DNA of 7,713 bases. Source: Variovorax sp. (lineage in GTDB: Bacteria > Pseudomonadota > Gammaproteobacteria > Burkholderiales > Burkholderiaceae_C). The stretch is from the NCBI GenBank assembly GCA_028292835.1, contig JAQGLP010000010.1, forward strand, positions 1 through 7,713, in the 5' to 3' direction. A model generated the notes under the pieces. It searched no databases. It saw nothing but the letters and a program-made list of their open reading frames with translations, and was not told the DNA's origin. The position numbers and the translations under genes are program-made. Of this stretch, positions 1 to 6,858 are shown piece after piece. Each line of letters starts with the position of its first letter. Position 1 is the first letter of the stretch.

Positions 1-11
1 AAGTCTTTCGC

Positions 12-1565
12 TTGGCCACCGGCCTGCGTAACCGCATGGCCCTCACAGCCTGCGCCCTGGCACTGACCGGCTGTGCTTCCTTCGCGCCGCTGACGGGCCT
101 GCGCGACGCGGCGCCGGACGCCGTGACGCAGTTGCGCTGGCTCGACCGCGTGAGCTGGGGCGCCACGTCGGCGGACCAGACCACGCTGGCGCGGCGCGGC
201 CTGCCCGCCTGGCTGCACGAGCAGTTGCATCCACGCCCGGCAGCGCTGCCGCCGGCCGCGCAGGCGCAAATCGACGCCATGACGATCTCGCGCACGCCGC
301 TCGACCAGCTCGCCATCGCGCTGGCCGAGCAGCGCAAGGCCGCCGACGCGCTGCCTGACGAGGACCAGAAAAAGGCGGCGCGGCAGGCCTACCAGCAGGA
401 GTTGACGCGCCTGGCGCGCGAGGCGCAGCAGCGCTTCATGCTGCGCGCGCTCTACTCGCCAAACCAGTTGCAGGAGCAGATGACCTGGTTCTGGCTGAAC
501 CACTTCAACGTCAACGTGCGCAAGGACGCGATTCGCGCGCTGATCGGCGACTACGAGGAGAACGCGATCCGCCCGCACGCGCTTGGCAGGTTCCGCGACC
601 TGCTCGGCGCCACGCTGCGGCATCCCGCCATGCTGCGCTACCTCGACAACGCGCAAAACGCCGCCGGCCGCCTCAACGAGAACTACGCACGCGAGCTGAT
701 GGAACTGCACACCCTGGGCGTGGGAAGCGGCTATTCGCAGGCCGATGTGCAGGAGTTGGCCCGCGTGCTGACGGGCGTCGGCATTGCGCTGCGTCCAACC
801 GATGCACAGCCGCCCAACCTGCGCCCGGCGCTGCGCGCCCACCACGTTCGCGAGGGCCTGTTCGAGTTCAATCCGGCGCGGCACGACTACGGCGCCAAGA
901 CGCTGCTGGGTGCCCCCATCACGCAGCGCGGCCTGGCCGAGGTCGACGAGGCACTCGACCGGCTGGCACGCGCTCCGGCCACGGCGACCTTCATCTCGCG
1001 CAAGCTGGCGGTGTACTTCGTTGCCGATGCGCCGCCCGAGGCGCTGGTCGAGCGCATGGCCGCCACTTTCCGGGCAAGCGACGGCGACATCGCCGCCACG
1101 CTGGCGACGCTGTTCACCGCGCCCGAGTTCGCGGCCTCGCTGGGCCACCGGTTTCGCGACCCGATGCATTACGTGATCGCGGGCGTGCGGCTGGCCTATG
1201 GCGACCGCGTCGCGGTCAACGTCGATCCGATGCTCAACTGGATCGCCCGCATGGGCGAACCGCTCTACGGCCACGAGACGCCCGACGGCTATCCGCTCGG
1301 CCAGGCCGCCTGGGCCAGCGCCGGCCAGATGAACACGCGCTTCGAGATCGCGCGGGCGCTGGGCGCCAGCGGCGCGGTGCTGTTCCGTGCCGATGCCGGC
1401 GCCCCCCTGGAAAAACCGGCCTGGCCCCCGATCGCCGGCTCGCCGGTGGTGGCCGCGCTGCAGCCGACGCTGGGTGCACCGACGCGCGAGGCGCTCGCCA
1501 GCGCCGCCACGCCGCAGGACTGGAACACGTTCTGGCTGGCGTCGCCCGAATTCATGAACCGGTAG
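12..1565 (+). CDS. DUF1800 family lipoprotein
   Basis: This is a member of the DUF1800 family, exported proteins of unknown biochemical function that are usually encoded beside a DUF1501 gene. Family signatures, numbered from the TTG at 12, are the WFWLNHF block (159-165), the RHPAMLRYLDNAQN block (203-216), the NENYARELMELHTLGVG block (222-238), and near the C-terminus GYPLGQAAW with MNTRFEIAR. The N-terminus is a lipoprotein signal: a basic stretch (R6, R8), a short hydrophobic core and a lipobox LTGC with Cys21, so the protein is probably anchored in an outer-envelope membrane. The start is uncertain. ATG 36 would leave a 12-residue signal with no basic residues, so TTG 12 fits better. No ribosome binding site is visible and the frame stays open to the window edge, so the true start may lie upstream. 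It ends 97 nt before the preferred start of the DUF1501 gene, probably in one operon. Product class is confident; start and function are not. Confidence 0.9.
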   Translation: MATGLRNRMALTACALALTGCASFAPLTGLRDAAPDAVTQLRWLDRVSWGATSADQTTLARRGLPAWLHEQLHPRPAALPPAAQAQIDAMTISRTPLDQLAIALAEQRKAADALPDEDQKKAARQAYQQELTRLAREAQQRFMLRALYSPNQLQEQMTWFWLNHFNVNVRKDAIRALIGDYEENAIRPHALGRFRDLLGATLRHPAMLRYLDNAQNAAGRLNENYARELMELHTLGVGSGYSQADVQELARVLTGVGIALRPTDAQPPNLRPALRAHHVREGLFEFNPARHDYGAKTLLGAPITQRGLAEVDEALDRLARAPATATFISRKLAVYFVADAPPEALVERMAATFRASDGDIAATLATLFTAPEFAASLGHRFRDPMHYVIAGVRLAYGDRVAVNVDPMLNWIARMGEPLYGHETPDGYPLGQAAWASAGQMNTRFEIARALGASGAVLFRADAGAPLEKPAWPPIAGSPVVAALQPTLGAPTREALASAATPQDWNTFWLASPEFMNR

Positions 1566-1652
1566 GATGAAACTCACCCCCGAAGCGACTGCGGCTGGTT
1601 CACGCGCCGCGGGTCGCGCAGCGGATTTATTCGCATCTTTTGAGCCTAACAC

Positions 1653-1657
1653 AAGGA
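1653..1657 (+). promoter_or_regulatory. Ribosome binding site that sets the DUF1501 start
   Basis: AAGGA lies 5 nt before the ATG at 1663. The frame is open back to an ATG at 1567, but that one sits directly after the upstream stop codon with no Shine-Dalgarno. Starting there would bury the twin-arginine signal behind 32 residues unlike the family N-terminus. The later start is preferred. Confidence 0.7.
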
Positions 1658-1662
1658 CCGCC

Positions 1663-2871
1663 ATGCAACGCCGCGATCTCCTCAGGACTCTGGCCGCCGC
1701 GCCGCTGGCCGGTGCGGCAGGCCGACTGCTCGCCGCGCCGGCGGCGCAGGGCGCCAAGCTGCTGGTCGTCTTCCTGCGCGGGGCCTACGACGGCGCCAGC
1801 CTGCTGGTGCCGCATGCCAGCCCGTTCTACTACGAGGCGCGGCCCCGCATCGCCATCGCGCGCCCGGGCGAGCCCAACGGCGCGCTGCCGCTCGACGCGC
1901 GCTGGGGCCTGCACCCGGCGCTGGCGGCCAGCGTGATGCCGCTCTACGCCAAGGGACAGGCGGCCTTCCTGCCCTTTGCCGGCACCGACGACCTGAGCCG
2001 CAGCCACTTCGAGACGCAGGATTCGATCGAGCTCGGCCAAGCGCCGGAGCGCAGCCGCGACTACCGCTCGGGTTTTCTCAACCGTTTGGCCGGTGTGCTG
2101 CGCAGCGGAGAGCCCGGCGCGCCCGAGGCCATCGCTTTCACCGACCAGTTGCCGATCATGCTGCGCGGGGACGCCCGGACCGCCAACATGGCGCTTGGCA
2201 CGATGGGCCGTCCGGGCATCGACGCGCGGCAAAGCCAGGTCATCCAGGCGATGTACCGCGACACGGCGCTGGCCCAGCCGGTCGCCGAGGGCTTCGCGGT
2301 GCGCGACGAGGTGCAGCGCGCCGTCAAGGCCGAGATGGACGCCGCCAGCCGCAATGCAATGACCTCCAGGGGCTTCGAGGCGGTGGCGCGGCGCATGGCG
2401 CGACTGATGCGCGAGCGCTTCGATATTGGCTTCGTCGATGTCGGCGGCTGGGACACGCACGTGGGGCAGGGCGCCGGCACAGGCTACCTCGCCAGCCGGC
2501 TCGAAGAACTGGGCCGCGGCGTGGCCGGCTTCGTCCAGGAGATGGACGAGGACTGGCGCCGCACCGTGGTGGTCGTCCTCAGCGAGTTCGGCCGCACCTT
2601 CCGCGAGAACGGCAACGGTGGCACCGACCACGGTCACGGCACGGTGTACTGGGTGCTGGGCGGCGGCCTCGCGGCCCAGGCAGGCGGACACGTCATCGGC
2701 GAGCAGGCCGAGGTGTCGCAGCCCGCGCTGTTCCAGAACCGCGACTGGCCGGTGCTCAACGAATACCGCGCGGTGTTCGGCGGGCTGTTCGCACGCATGT
2801 ACGGATTGACGCCGGCGCAGCTGGACCGCGTGTTCCCCGGCGTGGCGCCGAAGGACCTGGGCCTGGTCTGA
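1663..2871 (+). CDS. DUF1501 family protein, Tat-exported
   Basis: This 402-residue protein belongs to the DUF1501 family, whose fold is related to the alkaline phosphatase/sulfatase superfamily; the substrate is unknown. Visible family motifs are FLRGAYDG (37-44), SRSHFETQD (112-120), VDVGGWDTH (258-266), LSEFGRTFREN (306-316) and TDHGHG (321-326). The Asp- and His-rich motifs are the expected metal-binding or catalytic positions, but that role is inferred from the superfamily. The N-terminus carries a twin-arginine type signal (RRDLL at 3-7, then an Ala/Leu-rich segment to about residue 27), so folded export to the periplasm by Tat is likely. It follows the DUF1800 lipoprotein gene, its usual partner, and the two probably act together in the envelope. 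An alternative start at 1567 would add 32 residues. Family assignment is secure; function is unknown. Confidence 0.92.
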   Translation: MQRRDLLRTLAAAPLAGAAGRLLAAPAAQGAKLLVVFLRGAYDGASLLVPHASPFYYEARPRIAIARPGEPNGALPLDARWGLHPALAASVMPLYAKGQAAFLPFAGTDDLSRSHFETQDSIELGQAPERSRDYRSGFLNRLAGVLRSGEPGAPEAIAFTDQLPIMLRGDARTANMALGTMGRPGIDARQSQVIQAMYRDTALAQPVAEGFAVRDEVQRAVKAEMDAASRNAMTSRGFEAVARRMARLMRERFDIGFVDVGGWDTHVGQGAGTGYLASRLEELGRGVAGFVQEMDEDWRRTVVVVLSEFGRTFRENGNGGTDHGHGTVYWVLGGGLAAQAGGHVIGEQAEVSQPALFQNRDWPVLNEYRAVFGGLFARMYGLTPAQLDRVFPGVAPKDLGLV

Positions 2872-2906
2872 GCCGTGGTCGAGCGAATGGCCCTCCTGAA
2901 ACCAGG

Positions 2907-2940
2907 CAGCCGCATCCGGACGCAAAGCGCCGGGCGGCTG
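2907..2940. terminator. Compound hairpin between convergent genes, probable bidirectional terminator
   Basis: The 34 nt fold back on themselves: CAGCCGC (2907-2913) pairs with GCGGCTG (2934-2940), CCGG (2916-2919) with CCGG (2930-2933), and CGC (2921-2923) with GCG (2927-2929). This leaves an AAA loop, a two-base bulge (AT) and a one-base bulge (A): 14 base pairs, nearly all G-C. It lies in the 76-nt gap between the stop of the DUF1501 gene and the stop of the oppositely oriented nnrD gene, where a shared terminator is expected. Neither side has a good U-tract, so the terminator role is inferred from structure and position. Confidence 0.5.
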
Positions 2941-2947
2941 GCGCCTG

Positions 2948-3844
2948 TCAACGGGGCTTCCGGCGGCTTTTGTCGATTTGGTAGATCAGCGCCGGCACCT
3001 GGGCCGACAGCTCGCGCGCCAAATACCCGAGCGGCCCGTGCTTGCGCGCCAGCGCCTGCCCGGCGCGCGCGTGCAGGAACACGCCCCAGGCGCAGGCGTG
3101 CAGCGGCGGCAGGTCGCGCGCCGCCAACCCGCCGATCAGGCCGGCCAGCGTGTCGCCCGAGCCCGAGGTCGCCAGTCCGGGCGTTCCGCCGTCGAAGCGC
3201 CAAGCCCCGCCGTCGGGCTGCGCGATGCACGTCACGGCGCCCTTGAGGGCGACGCAGGCGTTCCAGCGCCTCGCCGCGTCGAGCGCCGCGTCGAGCGGGT
3301 CGGCGCTGATCGCTTCCTTGGTCCGGCCGCTCAGGTGCGCCATCTCGCCGGCGTGGGGTGTCATCACCATGGGTTGGTCGAAGCCGTCCGCGCTCACCAC
3401 CGACATGGCGTAGGCATCGAGCACCACGGTGCTCTGGCGAAACAGCGGCAGCAGGGCGCGCACGAAAGGCACGCTGCGCTTCTCGTCGAGCATGCCGGGG
3501 CCGACCACCACGGCGCTGACGCGTTCGGCGATCGGTGCCAGCGCATCGCAGCCGCGCGCCTGGAAGCCGCCGCCGCGCGTCTCCGCCAGCGCGATCACGC
3601 GCGATTCCGGGATCGCCAGCGCCAGCCCCTGCGCCACGCGCTCGGGCGCGGCGATGGTCAGCTTGCCGGCGCCCACACGCAACGCGGCGACGGCCGCCAG
3701 CAGCGCCGCGCCGGGAATCTCGTGGCTGCCCGCCACCACCAGTACATGGCCGCGCGCCTCCTTGTCGGCATCTTCGCCGGCGTCGGGCAGCGGCCAGCGC
3801 GCCAGCGTGGCTTCGGTCAGGGCTTTGGCGCGCGCGATGGTCAT
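2948..3844 (-). CDS. nnrD: ADP-dependent NAD(P)H-hydrate dehydratase (stand-alone YjeF C-terminal domain)
   Basis: This enzyme repairs damaged cofactor by dehydrating (S)-NADHX or (S)-NADPHX back to NAD(P)H with ADP. The 298-residue protein has the ribokinase-like carbohydrate-kinase domain of YjeF. Motifs are GHVLVVAGS (32-40), GAGKLTIAAPE (58-68), VVVGPGML (112-119), VLDAYAMS (141-148), MTPHAGEMAHLSG (161-173), LKGAVTCIA (200-208) and GLATSGSGDTLAG (223-235), with Asp231 of GSGD as the likely catalytic residue. The start is ATG 3842-3844, preceded by AAGGA at 7-nt spacing. The frame stays open about 830 nt further upstream, but that stretch only overlaps the next gene. The NADHX epimerase half of E. 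coli YjeF is absent here. The motif usually written DADALN reads DAYAMS. It is the second gene of an operon with the histidine phosphatase. Confidence 0.92.
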   Translation of the reverse strand: MTIARAKALTEATLARWPLPDAGEDADKEARGHVLVVAGSHEIPGAALLAAVAALRVGAGKLTIAAPERVAQGLALAIPESRVIALAETRGGGFQARGCDALAPIAERVSAVVVGPGMLDEKRSVPFVRALLPLFRQSTVVLDAYAMSVVSADGFDQPMVMTPHAGEMAHLSGRTKEAISADPLDAALDAARRWNACVALKGAVTCIAQPDGGAWRFDGGTPGLATSGSGDTLAGLIGGLAARDLPPLHACAWGVFLHARAGQALARKHGPLGYLARELSAQVPALIYQIDKSRRKPR

Positions 3845-3851
3845 GTCCCGG

Positions 3852-3856
3852 TCCTT
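3852..3856 (-). promoter_or_regulatory. nnrD ribosome binding site overlapping the upstream stop codon
   Basis: On the minus strand AAGGA lies 7 nt before the nnrD ATG and shares its first base with the last base of the phosphatase stop codon (TGAAGGA). It fixes the nnrD start at 3844 and suggests translational coupling between the two genes. Confidence 0.7.
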
Positions 3857-4623
3857 CAGGGCTTCGCGGCCGTGGGCTGGTCCGGCTCGCTCGTCACGGG
3901 TGTGGCCGCCTCGCGCAGGGGCGCCAGGAAGTTCACCAGATCGAGTTGCAGCACCTCGTCGGCGTCGTTGCGCCGCACCGCGCGGTACGAGGTGACGGCG
4001 CAGTTGGGCACGTCGCCCTGCCGGTCGATGTCGAGGATCTGGCGCTCGTCCATGTGCTCCATCAGGTAGCGCATGCAGTTGACGGTGACCTGGTGAGCCA
4101 CCACCAGCACGTGCCGCCCGGCGTATTCGCGCGCCACCATCTCCACCAAACTGCGCAGCCGCAGGATCACGTCGCACCAGCTCTCGCCGCCGGGCGGGCG
4201 GAAGTAGAACTTGCCGACATGCATGCGCTGCTCGTTCAGGTCCGGATGCTTTTGCTGGATGCCGAACTTGGTCAGCCGATCGAGGATGCCGAACTCCTTT
4301 TCGCGCAGCCGCTCGTCGACGCGCAGCTTGACGGTCGAGGCCGGCAGCCGGCTGTGCTCGGCGACCAGCCGGGCGGTTTCCTGCGCGCGAAGATAAGGCG
4401 AACACAGGATGACCTGCGGCTGCTCGTCGGGAGAAAGCTTGGCGAACCAGTCGCCGAGCGCGATCGACTGCGCCTTGCCAAGCTCGGACAGCGGCACGTC
4501 GATGTCGCGCCAGGCGAGGTCGATCATCGCCAGGCCGCCCGCCTCGGCGGCGTCGCGCGCCACATTGCCGGCACTCTGGCCATGGCGCACGATCCAGAGG
4601 GTTTGAGGCCAGTTGCTTTGCAT
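3856..4623 (-). CDS. Histidine phosphatase family protein (phosphoglycerate mutase-like)
   Basis: This is a 255-residue member of the histidine phosphatase superfamily, branch 1, which removes phosphate through a phosphohistidine intermediate. The catalytic signature IVRHGQS is at 11-17, with His14 as the expected phosphorylated residue. LSELG (45-49), SPYLRAQETA with Arg79 (75-84), LREKEFG with candidate acid Glu108 (106-112), GGES (145-148) and VVAHQ with the second active-site His177 (174-178) complete the fold. There is no signal peptide, so it is cytoplasmic. The C-terminal ~20 residues are Pro/Thr-rich and probably disordered. The ATG at 4621-4623 has no Shine-Dalgarno; a pyrimidine-rich stretch precedes it. 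It lies 11 nt upstream of nnrD in the same operon. The substrate cannot be read from sequence; names such as phosphoglycerate mutase or fructose-2,6-bisphosphatase would be guesses. Confidence 0.9.
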   Translation of the reverse strand: MQSNWPQTLWIVRHGQSAGNVARDAAEAGGLAMIDLAWRDIDVPLSELGKAQSIALGDWFAKLSPDEQPQVILCSPYLRAQETARLVAEHSRLPASTVKLRVDERLREKEFGILDRLTKFGIQQKHPDLNEQRMHVGKFYFRPPGGESWCDVILRLRSLVEMVAREYAGRHVLVVAHQVTVNCMRYLMEHMDERQILDIDRQGDVPNCAVTSYRAVRRNDADEVLQLDLVNFLAPLREAATPVTSEPDQPTAAKP

Positions 4624-4649
4624 AGGGGAAGAGGGTGGTATTCAGGCCA

Positions 4650-4663
4650 GCGCCGGCCGGCGC
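4650..4663. repeat. 14-bp perfect palindrome in the divergent intergenic region
   Basis: GCGCCGGCCGGCGC is its own reverse complement. It lies in the 157-nt gap between the start codons of the divergent phosphatase and epimerase genes, 26 nt from the phosphatase ATG. Position and symmetry would suit an operator or an mRNA hairpin in the phosphatase leader. Short palindromes built from GCC/GGC are common by chance at this GC content, so the role is open. The same gap also holds a small inverted repeat, AACCG-4nt-CGGTT (4719-4732). I see no convincing -35/-10 pair. Confidence 0.35.
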
Positions 4664-4765
4664 CAGTTGCATTCATCATTCATGATAGGCAGCGCATGTC
4701 CGCGGGACCGTAGGTTGAAACCGATGGCGGTTGAGCGCCAGGGCACACTCGCCGGCATTCGAACT

Positions 4766-4770
4766 GGAGG
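4766..4770 (+). promoter_or_regulatory. Ribosome binding site that sets the epimerase start
   Basis: GGAGG sits 10 nt before ATG 4781. The reading frame is open upstream to 4613 and contains another ATG at 4724, but those additions overlap the divergent gene or lack family-like sequence, whereas residues from 4781 on match the expected mutarotase N-terminus. Confidence 0.65.
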
Positions 4771-4780
4771 CACCAAAGCC

Positions 4781-5713
4781 ATGCAGACCTTGTTGACGTT
4801 GAAACACGGCGAATTCACCGCCGAGCTCGCACCGCACCTGGGCGGCGCGCTCGCCAGTTTCTACAGCGGCGGCGGCGAGCCCGGCGCGTCCGCCCGCCGC
4901 GACTGGCTGCGCCCGGCAACGCCCGAGGTGCTGGCCGCGCGCGATCCGCTGCGCATGGCCAGCTTTCCGCTGGTGCCGTGGTGCAACCGCATCCGCGATG
5001 GTCGCTTCGACTGGGAAGGGCGCACGGTACGGCTGGCTCCGAATTTCGGTGCCTCGCCGCACACCATCCATGGCCTGGGCTGGCAGCGCTCATGGGAGGT
5101 GGTCGAGGCCACGGCGGCGAGCGCGGCCTTGCGCTTCGAGTGCGACGGCCGCGGCGCCTGGCCTTTCGCGTTCCACTGCCGCCAGCGCTATGCGCTCGAC
5201 GACGCGGGCCTGGCGATCGAACTCACGCTCGTCAACACCGGCCCGCGGTCCATGCCTGCCGGCCTGGGCCACCACCCTTTCTTCCCGCATCGGCGCGAAG
5301 GCGCGGGCACCGTCGTGCAGGCGCAGGTCGACGCCATGTGGGAGAACGACGACGAGCAGATGCCCACGGTCCTCTCGGCCACCGACCCGGCCCTGGCGGC
5401 CCTGCGCGATGGCATGCGGCTCGACCGCTTCGCGCTGGACAACAACTTCACCGGCTTCGGTCACAGCGCCCAGGTCCGCTGGCCCGACGGAAGCGCGCTC
5501 ACGCTGCGCGGCGACGGGCCGCTGGACTATTTCGTGCTCTACAGCCCGCGCGACCAGGACCTCTTCGTGATGGAAGCCGTCTCCAATTGCACCGACTGGA
5601 TCAACCTGCGCGCGCGCGACCCGGCGCTGCCAGTGGGCGGGACGGCGCTGGCACCGGGCGACACCTTGCGCGCGACCTGGCGCTTCGGCGAAATCGTGGC
5701 GCCGCGCGGCTGA
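4781..5713 (+). CDS. Aldose 1-epimerase (mutarotase) family protein
   Basis: This 310-residue protein belongs to the aldose 1-epimerase (galactose mutarotase-like) family, which interconverts the alpha and beta anomers of free sugars. Recognisable motifs are PLVPWCNRIRDGRF (63-76, with the substrate-binding Asn-Arg pair at 69-70), HTIHGLGW with His97 (94-101), GLGHHPFF with His164/His165 (161-168) and MEAVSNCTDW (264-273), whose Glu265 is at the position of the catalytic base. It resembles the YphB-like branch, a family recalled rather than searched, so the sugar is unknown. There is no signal peptide. It is transcribed away from the phosphatase operon and followed by a 140-nt gap, so it is probably monocistronic. 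A metabolite-related role beside the phosphatase is possible, but nothing in the sequence proves a shared pathway. Confidence 0.9.
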   Translation: MQTLLTLKHGEFTAELAPHLGGALASFYSGGGEPGASARRDWLRPATPEVLAARDPLRMASFPLVPWCNRIRDGRFDWEGRTVRLAPNFGASPHTIHGLGWQRSWEVVEATAASAALRFECDGRGAWPFAFHCRQRYALDDAGLAIELTLVNTGPRSMPAGLGHHPFFPHRREGAGTVVQAQVDAMWENDDEQMPTVLSATDPALAALRDGMRLDRFALDNNFTGFGHSAQVRWPDGSALTLRGDGPLDYFVLYSPRDQDLFVMEAVSNCTDWINLRARDPALPVGGTALAPGDTLRATWRFGEIVAPRG

Positions 5714-5838
5714 CCGGCCTGCGGCGTCATCGAGCGCGCGCAGCAGGGCGATTCGCGGTGCGGTGACACGGCGTTACGCCCGGGGCGCGTCAACAGGCGT
5801 CCAATCGGCCGCATCACCCTCGGGCCACTGAAAGACAA

Positions 5839-5844
5839 AAGGAG
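5839..5844 (+). promoter_or_regulatory. Strong ribosome binding site of the DUF3014 gene
   Basis: AAGGAG, within a purine-rich run, lies 9 nt before ATG 5854 and supports that start. The gap upstream (5714-5838) has only a tiny hairpin, GGCG-TTA-CGCC at 5770-5780, and no clear promoter. Confidence 0.65.
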
Positions 5845-5853
5845 CCTTTCGCG

Positions 5854-6762
5854 ATGACAGAGCGCAACGACCGGGCCGACCGGTACCGTCCACGCCGTTC
5901 CGGCCGGAACTGGATTCTTGCCTTGCTGGTCGTCGCTGCAGCGCTGTTTGGGTGGCGCTGGTGGTCGCAACGCCAAGCGGAGACCGAAGAAGACCTGGCG
6001 AGCGCCGTGCCCTCCGGGCAGACGCAGCCCGACTACGGCGCGATGCCGCCCGCCACGCAGCCGGCGCCCCCGTCCGCGGAAACCGCCACGCCGGCCTATC
6101 CACTCGACACCGACCCGTCCGCCAGGCTGCCCACGCTGGCCCAGTCCGACAGCCGCGTCGCCGTCGAACTCAACCGCCTGCTCGGCCGGCCGGCGGTGCA
6201 GTCCTTCCTGCGGCTCGACGGCTTCGTGCGCCGCGCGGTCGCCACCGTCGACAACCTCGACCGCCCGCTGGCGCCGGCCAGCCTGTGGCCCGTGCAGCCG
6301 ACCACGCAGCGCTTCACCGTGGACCGGCTTGGCGCGACGCCGGTCCTGGGCGCCGACAACGCCCGTCGCTACGCCGGCTTCGTGGCGCTGGCCGAATCCA
6401 TCGACACGGCGCGCGCCGTCGCGCTGTACCGGCAGCTCTACCCGCTGTTCCAGCAGGCCTACGAGGAACTCGGCTACCCCAGGCGCTATTTCAACGACCG
6501 TCTGGTCGCCGCCATCGACCACCTGCTCCAAGCCCCGGAGCCCGCCGGGCCGGTGTCGCTGAAGCTGGTCGAAGTCAAGGGCCAGGTGCCTTCCACCCGG
6601 CCGTGGACACGCTATGAATTCGCCGATCCGCAACTGGAGGCGCTGTCGGCGGGACAAAAGGTGATGGTGCGGATGGGGGTGGAGAACGAGCGGCGGTTGA
6701 AGGCGAAGTTGAGGGAGGTGCGGGCGCAGGTGGGGAACGAGGGTGTTGGAGCGAAAAGATGA
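5854..6762 (+). CDS. DUF3014 domain protein, single-pass inner-membrane
   Basis: This 302-residue protein matches the DUF3014 family, whose function is unknown. A short basic cytoplasmic N-terminus (1-19, rich in Arg) is followed by one membrane segment (about 20-34) and then a Pro/Ala-rich linker (about 58-95), so the main domain should lie in the periplasm. The domain, about 95-285, includes AVELNRLLGRPAVQSFLRLDG, RRAVATVDNL, RYAGFVALAES, LYRQLYPLFQQAYEELGYP and YFNDRLVAAIDHLL, and ends in a charged helix (about 265-292). Start is well supported by the upstream AAGGAG. Codon choice changes near residue 267: upstream codons end mostly in C or are CTG/CGC, while the last ~35 use GTG, CGG, TTG, AGG and GGG, yet the helix there still looks family-like. 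The final ten residues may be a lineage-specific extension. Confidence 0.88.
   Translation: MTERNDRADRYRPRRSGRNWILALLVVAAALFGWRWWSQRQAETEEDLASAVPSGQTQPDYGAMPPATQPAPPSAETATPAYPLDTDPSARLPTLAQSDSRVAVELNRLLGRPAVQSFLRLDGFVRRAVATVDNLDRPLAPASLWPVQPTTQRFTVDRLGATPVLGADNARRYAGFVALAESIDTARAVALYRQLYPLFQQAYEELGYPRRYFNDRLVAAIDHLLQAPEPAGPVSLKLVEVKGQVPSTRPWTRYEFADPQLEALSAGQKVMVRMGVENERRLKAKLREVRAQVGNEGVGAKR
6713..6743 (+). other. Canonical G-quadruplex motif at the 3' end of the DUF3014 gene
   Basis: Four G-runs occur on the coding strand: GGG 6713-6715, GGG 6722-6724, GGGG 6732-6735 and GGG 6741-6743, with loops of 6, 7 and 5 nt. This satisfies the usual G3+N1-7 pattern, in DNA and in the mRNA, 17 nt before the stop codon. 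Whether it folds or matters is unknown. It falls in the stretch of G-ending codons and could be a by-product of that. Confidence 0.5.
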
Positions 6763-6858
6763 GTGGGCTGAGCTTGAGGCGATCTGCTGGAGCGAAAGAA
6801 AGGCCGGACACCGCGCATGAAATACCTGTGCCACCACGAAACTGAGGAGAGTAATAGT

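Noticed and set aside
1567..1662. Upstream start of the DUF1501 protein at ATG 1567
   Set aside because: No ribosome binding site, an atypical 32-residue addition, and it would bury the twin-arginine signal.
1627..2925. 432-codon open frame antisense to the DUF1501 gene
   Set aside because: Long antisense frames are expected opposite GC-rich genes. The translation is His/Arg/Ala-rich without a recognisable domain, while the plus strand carries clear family motifs.
3845..4672. N-terminal extension of nnrD, or fusion with another domain
   Set aside because: The nnrD frame is open upstream, but this stretch overlaps the phosphatase gene in another frame and shows no YjeF epimerase motifs. A good ribosome binding site precedes the internal ATG.
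3535..4713. 392-codon plus-strand frame across nnrD and the phosphatase gene
   Set aside because: Low-complexity Arg/Pro-rich translation with no motif; both genes on the minus strand have full catalytic signatures.
4613..4780. Longer epimerase starting at 4613 or 4724
   Set aside because: The extra residues overlap the divergent gene start or lack family similarity; GGAGG precedes ATG 4781.
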